This document shows, piece by piece, positions 55,756 through 62,817 of a stretch of DNA of 64,000 nt. The stretch is from NCBI RefSeq assembly GCF_021311115.1, contig NZ_JAJTNP010000005.1, forward strand, positions 310,001 to 374,000, in the 5' to 3' direction. Numbering within the stretch: the stretch's first letter is position 1; the number at the start of each line of letters is the position of its first letter. The translations under genes were made by a program, and so were the position numbers. The stretch comes from Chryseobacterium gwangjuense. GTDB taxonomy: Bacteria > Bacteroidota > Bacteroidia > Flavobacteriales > Weeksellaceae. The notes beneath the pieces are model-generated. The model ran no database searches and was not told the origin of the DNA. It worked only from the letters and a program-made list of their open reading frames with translations.

Positions 55756-56328
55756 TTATCCTTTAAGAATTGAAAATGTCTTAAGCAAAATAAGAACATC
55801 CGTTTCAAACGAAAGCTGATGATAATATTCCAAATTCATTTTTACTTTATCCGGAAAAAGTACTTCATCATTAAATTTCAATGGTTCCGGCTCATTGTTC
55901 AGAAGTTCTTCTTCATTTCTATATTTAATACCTGCTTCAGAAGTAAGTCCTGGTTTTAATTCTAATACCAATCGGTTTTCACCTTCTAATACATCATAAT
56001 ACCCCTCAATATCAGGACGGGGACCAACAAAAGACATTTCCCCCTTAAGAATATTGAAAAGCTGTGGAAGCTCATCCAGTTTGGTTTTTCTCATCCATTC
56101 CCCAAAACTCGATTTTTGAGAGGTTTTTGGATGATAAGTTCGGAATTTGTAAATCACAAAAAGTTTTCCTCCCTGACCTACTCTTTTTTGTGTGAAAATC
56201 CCAGGGAATCCTGTATCAAATGATGTTAAAACAATCAATATGATAAACATAGGAATGAAAAGCACTATCATGAGCAATGCTAGACTATAATCGATTAACG
56301 CTTTCCACCAAGGATATTTTTTCACCAT
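55756..56328 (-). CDS. Sugar transferase (minimal initiating enzyme)
   Basis: A 190-residue protein holding only the catalytic domain of the family. It has a membrane helix (about 13-38), FTQKRVGQGGKLFVIYKFRTY, KTKLDELPQLFNILKGEMS and GPRPDIEGYYDVL. This is the PglC-like minimal form, compared with the 314-residue version 9 kb away. Start ATG 56328 is used because an apparent earlier start is a TTG. A TATATTTG box is 13 bases upstream. It may start a second kind of repeat unit. Confidence 0.9.
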   Translation of the reverse strand: MVKKYPWWKALIDYSLALLMIVLFIPMFIILIVLTSFDTGFPGIFTQKRVGQGGKLFVIYKFRTYHPKTSQKSSFGEWMRKTKLDELPQLFNILKGEMSFVGPRPDIEGYYDVLEGENRLVLELKPGLTSEAGIKYRNEEELLNNEPEPLKFNDEVLFPDKVKMNLEYYHQLSFETDVLILLKTFSILKG

Positions 56329-56341
56329 TTCCAATTCCTGA

Positions 56342-56349
56342 CAAATATA
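56342..56349 (-). promoter_or_regulatory. Putative -7 box for the short sugar transferase gene
   Basis: TATATTTG (minus), 13 bases before the ATG. Confidence 0.4.
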
Positions 56350-56391
56350 TAAAATATGACAGATATAGTTTTAAACCCTATATTAAATATC

Positions 56392-56416
56392 AAACCCATC
56401 TACAGGAGATGGGTTT
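56392..56416 (-). terminator. Hairpin at the end of the usher-like gene
   Basis: aacccatct/agatgggtt stem, 16 bases after the stop codon, with only a weak T tract. Confidence 0.6.
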
Positions 56417-56431
56417 TGCTTTATTAAGAAT

Positions 56432-59236
56432 TTAATTTCCGAATTTTTTTACTCGAATTTTCTTTTCTTTCACTTTTATCACAAATGGATTAAGCACTGA
56501 TATTTTACCCGCAATACTTTCGGCATTCATATACGTCTGTTCGCAATATGTATTTACAGGCAATGTGCTTTCATTCAAAGAGACTCTGTATTCTCCTGTT
56601 CCTAAAAATGCTAAAAACTCTCCGTTCTCATCTGTAGAAATACGTTGCAGCAGTTTTTCTCCCTGGAAAATATTAATAAGAATACCTCCTAATTTCGGAT
56701 TAAACTCCTGTGCCGTTTTAGCATCAAAATTATATTCAATTTTTCCACGGATTGTTCCGTTCCTGTGAAGAGGAATTTCTAAAGAACGACGGTGAGCATT
56801 CATTTCTATATCCATTTCATCATAATACCACCCTTGCTGAATTACCTGTTTCATACGGTATTTACCATATGGAATCTGTTTATATTCTATGTTCCCTTCT
56901 TTATTACTCTTGAAAGAAATATTATTAATCATAATAACATATCCGTCAGCTGCTTCATCTCCTTCATCATATCTGTTATTATCATTATTGTCATAATATA
57001 CGAAAGCTTTTATACTTCCTTTCTTACCCGGATCCAACGTATTGGTCGGAAGATTGAGAGTAACTCCCGCTTCAACGGTCAACATATTATTACGCAGGCT
57101 TCCTACAGTATACTTATACCAAGATGAATTCAAGTAAAGTCCGTATTGTTTTCCTAAATATTTCAGGTTGAAAAATGCAGAAGGTGCTTTACCATACAAA
57201 GCATCATCCGTATAGGATAATCCGGAAGTAAGATTCACTTTATCCTTGAAAAAAGCTTTATTATAAAAAGCGGATAAAGACAATTTTTTATAATCTTCCG
57301 TTTTATTCATCATTTTTGAAAAAGCATATTCCGAAAGGAAATAAGCTCCATACTGATAAATATAACTAAAATTAAATGCTCTATATCCATAATTCCCAGA
57401 CAACTTCATCTGAAATCTTGGTTTTTCCATATCCGGATAAGCCACCAATCCTGCTTCTATTCCTAAAATTGAAGAGTGTTTTTTATTGGGGCTCGACCAG
57501 CTTGTATATTCCGTTAATCTATTTGCTTTTAAAGAAGTAAGTTCATTAGAGCTTAATGTATTCAAAAAAGAATTATAATTATTTGATGTTTCTTCCTGAT
57601 ACTGATAGCCTATTCCCCATCCGAAATCTCCTTTTCTGGCAAAATTAATTCCTGTATCTAAGCGCAGATTTTTAGATCTTGTATTGTAATCGTAAGAAAA
57701 ATATTTAGGAGAAAAATCTGAAAAAAGTATATTGGCGTAGGCATGATGTTCTTTAAACACATTCTTCGAAAAGCTTTGTTGTATCTGCAACACCCCTCTT
57801 CTATTACCAGGATAATAATCCGTGCTGTAAAAATAGCTTCCGTTAAGATTCACTTTGCTGATGACTCCTGAATATTGAGATTCTACTCCTAGAGATGGTT
57901 TTGTAGAATGATCCTCTTCATAAAAACTCATTCCGGAATACAGTTTAGCATTCACCTTCCAGTCTTTACTGAAAAGATACTGAACATCTGTTCCCAAGAG
58001 ATTATGATTCGCTTTTTCGTAAGGGTCATTCCTGAAAGAATATACTCCGGATATACTTCTGGAAGTATTCTGAGCTCCGAGCGTTCCTTTAACATACATC
58101 CCATATCCATTTTGCAAAAACGGGGTTTTCTCTATTAAGTTAAAACTCTGATCAATAAACCCGAGTTCTATTTTTTTATCTTTATCCGATGAAGTAAGAC
58201 TATATTCCGCTCCTCTACCAAACAATGGCATCTCCAGCATTTTGCTCACATTCCCTAATGTGATTTCAGAATTTCCTCTATGATACGAAATATAAGTATT
58301 ATTCACCACAGGATCACTCTGATTGCTCATCGTATAGATATTACCTCTGATGAAAACATACCCTGAAGGAAGATTAAATCCTCCGGCTCCCATCAGCTGA
58401 TACATATCCGAATTATCTCCAACTTTTCTGTAGCTCGCAGTAATACTATTTTTTGCATAACTCGAAAATCCGGTCATAGGCTGCATATCGCGATACCGTT
58501 GTGTAGAAGAAATATTCTGTATGGAAACTGAAGTATTCCCGAAAATTTCTTTTTCAGGCTCTCTGAATCCGGCGATATTTACGGTCAACTGAGTTGATTT
58601 CAGAATATGCGCAGGAAGGAACCTGAAAGTAAATACGGTATCTTTTGAAACTTCAATTCTCCCTTTTTTTTCTACAAAAATGGTTCCTTGTGCCGTTTCG
58701 GGAATTTTAAAAACAACGGTAATATCCTGTCTTTTATTCCCCATGTTCGTCACCCTTGCTTTTACCTCTATTGAATCGTTGATATTATTCTCATTCATAT
58801 AGATAAGAGGGTTTTCAGCATTTAATCTAAGTGAGTTATTCTCTTGTACCTTATAAATGATTTTCTTTTTTACAACCAGTTCATTCCCGGAACTCTTACA
58901 ACTGAATACGATTTCTTCATCACCAAATCCCGCATCATTACTTACCAATATTTTTACCGGTAAAAATCTATTTTCTCCCACATTCAAATTTACCTTTATC
59001 TGATTCCCGGAAACACTTCTAAATCCTTTAGGAACATCAATATTAATAGTTCCTTCAAATTTTGAGGAAGTGTCATTTTTCACCAATACAACAAGATCTA
59101 CAATATTTGGTTTATCTGCTGTAGATTCATTGCGAATTTCCATGTCTATTCCGGAATAGACCTGAGCCGATGTAAATACAAATGAAATTGACATCAAAAA
59201 AATAAAAAGTATTTTTCTGAACAAGTGATAAAGCAT
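56432..59236 (-). CDS. Usher-like outer-membrane beta-barrel protein with Ig-like and prealbumin-like modules
   Basis: A 934-residue protein with a signal peptide (about 1-25, SFVFTSAQ). Two Ig-like/CARDB-type beta modules span about residues 28-240. A long region of paired amphipathic strands (about 255-745) looks like a large barrel, with many aromatic-ending strands such as YISYHRG and FNFSYIYQYGA. Then come an SdrD/SpaA-like module (about 755-835) with the calcium-type acidic stretch YYDNNDNNRYDEGDE and a second prealbumin-like module (about 843-905). It ends KKIRVKKFGN. Its place after a chaperone and pilin-like genes makes an usher role likely, though I see no canonical PapC motif. It starts 13 bases after the tip-protein stop. 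Confidence 0.6.
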   Translation of the reverse strand: MLYHLFRKILFIFLMSISFVFTSAQVYSGIDMEIRNESTADKPNIVDLVVLVKNDTSSKFEGTINIDVPKGFRSVSGNQIKVNLNVGENRFLPVKILVSNDAGFGDEEIVFSCKSSGNELVVKKKIIYKVQENNSLRLNAENPLIYMNENNINDSIEVKARVTNMGNKRQDITVVFKIPETAQGTIFVEKKGRIEVSKDTVFTFRFLPAHILKSTQLTVNIAGFREPEKEIFGNTSVSIQNISSTQRYRDMQPMTGFSSYAKNSITASYRKVGDNSDMYQLMGAGGFNLPSGYVFIRGNIYTMSNQSDPVVNNTYISYHRGNSEITLGNVSKMLEMPLFGRGAEYSLTSSDKDKKIELGFIDQSFNLIEKTPFLQNGYGMYVKGTLGAQNTSRSISGVYSFRNDPYEKANHNLLGTDVQYLFSKDWKVNAKLYSGMSFYEEDHSTKPSLGVESQYSGVISKVNLNGSYFYSTDYYPGNRRGVLQIQQSFSKNVFKEHHAYANILFSDFSPKYFSYDYNTRSKNLRLDTGINFARKGDFGWGIGYQYQEETSNNYNSFLNTLSSNELTSLKANRLTEYTSWSSPNKKHSSILGIEAGLVAYPDMEKPRFQMKLSGNYGYRAFNFSYIYQYGAYFLSEYAFSKMMNKTEDYKKLSLSAFYNKAFFKDKVNLTSGLSYTDDALYGKAPSAFFNLKYLGKQYGLYLNSSWYKYTVGSLRNNMLTVEAGVTLNLPTNTLDPGKKGSIKAFVYYDNNDNNRYDEGDEAADGYVIMINNISFKSNKEGNIEYKQIPYGKYRMKQVIQQGWYYDEMDIEMNAHRRSLEIPLHRNGTIRGKIEYNFDAKTAQEFNPKLGGILINIFQGEKLLQRISTDENGEFLAFLGTGEYRVSLNESTLPVNTYCEQTYMNAESIAGKISVLNPFVIKVKEKKIRVKKFGN

Positions 59237-59249
59237 TTTGGGTTAGTTT

Positions 59250-60272
59250 TTATTGAGGCATTATCTCATACTGAATTGTAGTAACATAGTCTTCCATCTT
59301 TGCCTGTACAAAACGGTTATCGTTGGCCGATGTAGAATATTTGATATCGTAATACACATTAGCACTCTGAGTAGTTCCGCCTTTTGCCACCAACTGAGAA
59401 GACGTGCTTAGTGAAATAGGAAATACACTTCCCGTATTTCCGGAAGCAGGATTTAGTGCCATCTGTACCGCATCGAGAGGCAATGTACTTCCCGCAGCAG
59501 AAGTAAACTGACTCTGAATAGATTTTACTTTCACCTGATAATTAGTATTACTTTTCACAATAAGTGCACTAGGATAAGACACACTTACTCCGTTGGTATA
59601 ATCCTGCATTGTTTTAAATTCCAATGTTCCGTTTACTGCATTTGATGCAAGCTTCAGAGACATTTCAGTGGATGTAGGAGGTGTTCCGGAAAGCTGCGCA
59701 ATCTGAAGCTTAAAATAAATGACTGATTTTCCAATCAAGTTATTATATTGGTCATAAGCCGCCATTTCCACAGGGACTGTAAATTCTGTCCAAGCGGGAT
59801 AATTTCCCAGATATGCTCCTCCCGCAACCGTCATACTGAATCCCATTTCCATGTAGAAAGGACCGTTCGAATTAGACGTATTATAAAGAGGTGCATTTGA
59901 GCTAGGTACCAAATATTTCTCCGTATTGGTCTGCAAAAAAACACTTGCAGGCATTCCTATCTGTTGAATAGTGGGAATTGGGCCTGGGTTTGCATTTCCT
60001 GTAGTGAAAACCGGCTGAAAAGAAACTTTATCTGCCGGAAACGTATAAGCTCCACTTGTAATGGAACCTTTTAATTGTGCCGTAAGTCTCCATTTCGGTT
60101 CATTAATATTTCCATTTCCATCAAATCTTACCGTAAATGCATTCTGGCTCATATTACCATTGTAAGAATTAATCTGTAGGAAACTGTTATTTTCCCACGG
60201 CTTAAAAGTTACACCACCCGCAAAACATTGAATTGAAATGAAAAAGAATATAATAAAGATTTTTTTACTCAT
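59250..60272 (-). CDS. Large pilin/tip-adhesin-like secreted protein
   Basis: A 340-residue protein with a signal peptide (about 1-19, IQCFAGGV) and no cysteine in the mature part. It appears to have two beta-rich halves (about 20-195 and 200-340). The C-terminal strand reads MEDYVTTIQYEIMPQ, similar to the ends of both pilin-like proteins upstream. By position and size it fits a two-domain tip or adaptor subunit. Its start overlaps the chaperone stop by 8 bases, so it is translationally coupled to the chaperone. No homology was recognised from memory. Confidence 0.6.
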   Translation of the reverse strand: MSKKIFIIFFFISIQCFAGGVTFKPWENNSFLQINSYNGNMSQNAFTVRFDGNGNINEPKWRLTAQLKGSITSGAYTFPADKVSFQPVFTTGNANPGPIPTIQQIGMPASVFLQTNTEKYLVPSSNAPLYNTSNSNGPFYMEMGFSMTVAGGAYLGNYPAWTEFTVPVEMAAYDQYNNLIGKSVIYFKLQIAQLSGTPPTSTEMSLKLASNAVNGTLEFKTMQDYTNGVSVSYPSALIVKSNTNYQVKVKSIQSQFTSAAGSTLPLDAVQMALNPASGNTGSVFPISLSTSSQLVAKGGTTQSANVYYDIKYSTSANDNRFVQAKMEDYVTTIQYEIMPQ

Positions 60273-61068
60273 AATTAAAGTTTAGTTCTCCAACTTCCAG
60301 ATTATTAGCATCACCATAGTCAATCATTACAGAGGCTGTATATGTTCCTTTTTCCAATTTAGCTGGCAACACAATATCCATCTCTCTTTTGTTTCCGGGC
60401 ATGGTATAAAAAACAATATTATCTAGCGTTATTTTCTTCCCGGTTTGTGTGTTTACCAAGTCGGTATACACTCTTCCATCTATCCATATATTTCCCTGAT
60501 TTTCAAAAAACAGAGAAAGTTTATTTTTAGCTTTATCATATACCAAATTCTGAATTTCAATTTTCTTGATATTTGCAGAAGACAGTTTATGAAAAAGTTT
60601 AATTCCAGAACGGACGCTTACTTTTATATTAGCGCCTTTACTATCTACATCATCTACCGGATTCATTTGGCTTACATACAAAACTGCAGAATGCGCAGCC
60701 AGTTTATCTGATAATGTATTGGGAACCGTCATTGTAACGTCAATATCTTTTCTTTCTCCCGGAGCCAATGTAAAATATGAATCTTCTTTTTTTACAGAAA
60801 TCCAGTTGGCACAAGAAACCGGTAATGTATTTGCCGGATACATCATGTTTTCCCCTTTCCCATCATATTCCCAGTCTCCTAAGCTTACTGCTAAGTCTAA
60901 TGAATTTTTAACGCTTTCATTTGTAATCGTTACTTGTTGTGTACTACTACGCCCTAATTCTGATTCAAAATATATTCTGGGAGGGGAAACAGAAACTCCG
61001 GTTTGTGCATGCATTGTACACAAAAATGAATACGCTAGAAACAAGAAAGCAATAAACGATTTTTTCAT
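60265..61068 (-). CDS. PapD-like periplasmic chaperone
   Basis: A 267-residue protein with a signal peptide (about 1-21, ending TMHAQ). The first Ig-like domain (about 22-145) starts VSVSPPRIYFE and includes QQVTITNESVKNSLDLAVSL, a usual PapD/fimbrial-chaperone start; the second domain spans about 150-267. The middle APGERKDIDVTMTVP fits the F-strand pattern of such chaperones. Start ATG 61068 is preferred to an in-frame upstream frame. It would cap pilin subunits in the periplasm and deliver them to the usher-like barrel. Confidence 0.72.
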   Translation of the reverse strand: MKKSFIAFLFLAYSFLCTMHAQTGVSVSPPRIYFESELGRSSTQQVTITNESVKNSLDLAVSLGDWEYDGKGENMMYPANTLPVSCANWISVKKEDSYFTLAPGERKDIDVTMTVPNTLSDKLAAHSAVLYVSQMNPVDDVDSKGANIKVSVRSGIKLFHKLSSANIKKIEIQNLVYDKAKNKLSLFFENQGNIWIDGRVYTDLVNTQTGKKITLDNIVFYTMPGNKREMDIVLPAKLEKGTYTASVMIDYGDANNLEVGELNFNYE

Positions 61069-61090
61069 TAAAATATTTTTTGTAATAATA

Positions 61091-61126
61091 CAGAAAAAGT
61101 GCCACATTTTTTCTGCAACACTTTTC
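61091..61126 (-). promoter_or_regulatory. Two alternative hairpins between pilin-like and chaperone genes
   Basis: cagaaaaa (61091-61098) can pair with tttttctg (61108-61115). Alternatively aaaagtg (61095-61101) can pair with cactttt (61119-61125). The two exclude each other. Such a structure could stabilise or partly terminate the pilin mRNA. Confidence 0.4.
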
Positions 61127-61149
61127 CTTTTATATCCTAATTATATATT

Positions 61150-61707
61150 TTATTTTGCAAAAATAGTATACGTAACTGTAGTTGTATATACAGTTTCTGC
61201 TCCTGAGTTTGTAGAGTCTGCAATATAGTTATCTACATAAGCATCTAAATTAGCACCGCTATAAGTTACTTTAATATTTTTATTTACTCCTCCAGAAGTA
61301 GCTGTTAAAAGCGATGTATCTGTAGCAGAAAGAGCAACTGCAGGTGCATAAGTAGCATTTCCTACTGGGTTCGTACTTGCAGCAGCTGCAACTACTTTAA
61401 TTGAATTTGTATCGATTGTCTTTGTTGTACCGTTTACTGTAGTTGACATATTTGCAGCAGCAGCTTTTACTTTTACTTCAAAACCACCTGTACTGTATAC
61501 TGTTAAGTGATTGTCTTGTTCTGAAGATACACCCGCTGCATATTTAGCTTTTGAATCATATACTAAGTCTACCGTTTTTTGAGTTGGGTTTACTACAAGA
61601 GTTTGAACCGGCTTTAATTTTACATTTAATGTAACGTTATCAGTAGATTGAGCGCTTACTGTTGCAAATCCTAAAAAAGCGAAAGATGCTAAGATAAATT
61701 TTTTCAT
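61150..61707 (-). CDS. Major pilin-like subunit
   Basis: A 185-residue protein with a signal peptide (about 1-19, ATVSAQ). The mature part lacks Cys and starts with an alternating strand, NVTLNVKLKPVQTLVV. The middle is Ala, Thr, Ser and Val-rich, and the end is an alternating strand, TTTVTYTIFAK. The pattern recalls CFA/I-type (alternate) pilins, where an N-terminal strand completes the neighbouring subunit. It is the first gene of the chaperone unit, with an exact TACTTTTG box 50 bases upstream, so it is probably strongly expressed. Confidence 0.65.
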   Translation of the reverse strand: MKKFILASFAFLGFATVSAQSTDNVTLNVKLKPVQTLVVNPTQKTVDLVYDSKAKYAAGVSSEQDNHLTVYSTGGFEVKVKAAAANMSTTVNGTTKTIDTNSIKVVAAAASTNPVGNATYAPAVALSATDTSLLTATSGGVNKNIKVTYSGANLDAYVDNYIADSTNSGAETVYTTTVTYTIFAK

Positions 61708-62021
61708 TGTTGAATTATATTTTCTGTTTATTAATTATTGATTAAATTATCGGGTGCAAAAGTAGACGCAATAAATTAGAGTTATTTTGTAAAAAAAGAC
61801 TTTAAACTTGTAATTTTAAACAAGTTTTGAAAATACATTCTTCAAATAAAATTTGATAATAAACAGAAGAAAAGAAAAAATTTAAGTGTAATTTATTAAG
61901 CATAAAATAAAATATATGCGAAATAATAATGTAAAATTCAAAAAACTTTAAGAATACAATAAATACAAAAAAGAAGAAAATAGTATTTAAGACATAATTA
62001 TTTTCTGAAAAAATTGAAATT
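61708..62021. other. 314-base spacer between the two pilin-like genes
   Basis: AT-rich and without a gene. It contains the promoter of the 185-residue pilin gene (61757-61764) near its left end. Confidence 0.6.
61757..61764 (-). promoter_or_regulatory. -7 box of the pilin-chaperone-usher-like operon
   Basis: TACTTTTG (minus) matches TAnnTTTG exactly; the expected leader is about 43 bases. No perfect -33 TTTG was found. Confidence 0.5.
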
Positions 62022-62447
62022 TTACTGTGAAATAATCGTATACACTAATGTGTGATATACATAATCTGAATTCAGATTAATATTTTCAACTGAATCTCCG
62101 GAAAGAAAATTATTGTCTATGGCAATTTTTTCCTCGATCCCGCCTTTGCGTTTATCAATAAGTGCATATTCCTTATTATTGTCACTTTCTTCAGCAAAAG
62201 CTTTTTTTTCAGCATTATATAATTGCCTCCGCATTTTTATCTGAAAACCGGAAAGACTGGATACTTTAATATATTTCGCTTCAGATACAACAGACGTTTT
62301 ATTTTCTGCAACTGTAGTAGAATTAGTACTCGGAACTGAGATTGTTTGAATTGGATACAGTTTTATATTAAGCCTTACAGATTCCTGTGCAAAGCATTTC
62401 AGCGATACAAGCAAGAAAAATATTAATATAAGGTGTTTACAGTACAT
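62022..62447 (-). CDS. Minor pilin-like subunit
   Basis: A 141-residue protein with a signal peptide (about 1-21, LKCFAQ) and no cysteine in the mature part. The mature start SVRLNIKLYPIQTISV matches the major pilin-like start at 9 of 16 positions, with three further conservative changes; the end is VYHTLVYTIISQ. ATG 62447 is used since the frame upstream is opened only by TTG/GTG. It is on the same strand but 314 bases from the next gene, so it may be separately transcribed. Confidence 0.6.
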   Translation of the reverse strand: MYCKHLILIFFLLVSLKCFAQESVRLNIKLYPIQTISVPSTNSTTVAENKTSVVSEAKYIKVSSLSGFQIKMRRQLYNAEKKAFAEESDNNKEYALIDKRKGGIEEKIAIDNNFLSGDSVENINLNSDYVYHTLVYTIISQ

Positions 62448-62817
62448 ACCAGCAATTAGATTTTTCACCAATCAGATACTTAGTAAAAATAAGAAAAAAA
62501 TATTTATTATATCATTTTAAGGGGATTTTTTCTTGTTTTTTTATTTATTCATCAATCTGCTTTCTTTATCCTTGAATTTCAGTCTTTAGCAGAATTCAAA
62601 TAAAATGGGTCTGGATCTTTTTTCTTTTTTTCATTCATTCTATGATTAATTGTTTTAGTTTCTGTAAAAAAATTACATCTAATTATAACAAATCTCTCAT
62701 CATTCGAAAAGATTAAAACTCTTCTTATTAATTTTGTAATTCAACCTCAATAATCTCCTTTAAATCTTTACAATAAATTCTGTAAAAAATATTAGCTTTA
62801 CGATATTATTTATTTCT
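62448..62817. other. Divergent spacer between pilin-like and YaiO-like genes
   Basis: 370 very AT-rich bases, no gene. A TAATTTTG box (62729-62736, plus strand), 81 bases before the YaiO-like ATG, is a possible promoter. Confidence 0.4.

Noticed and set aside
56432..59236. Reading the 934-residue barrel as a TonB-dependent (SusC-like) transporter
   Set aside because: There is no TonB box, no plug-domain motif and no SusD partner; the neighbours fit fibre assembly better.
59250..61707. Assignment of the pilin-like cluster to Bacteroidales type V (Mfa1/FimA) fimbriae
   Set aside because: Type V subunits are lipoproteins matured by Rgp-type proteases and need no PapD-like chaperone. Here the subunits have plain signal peptides and a chaperone gene.
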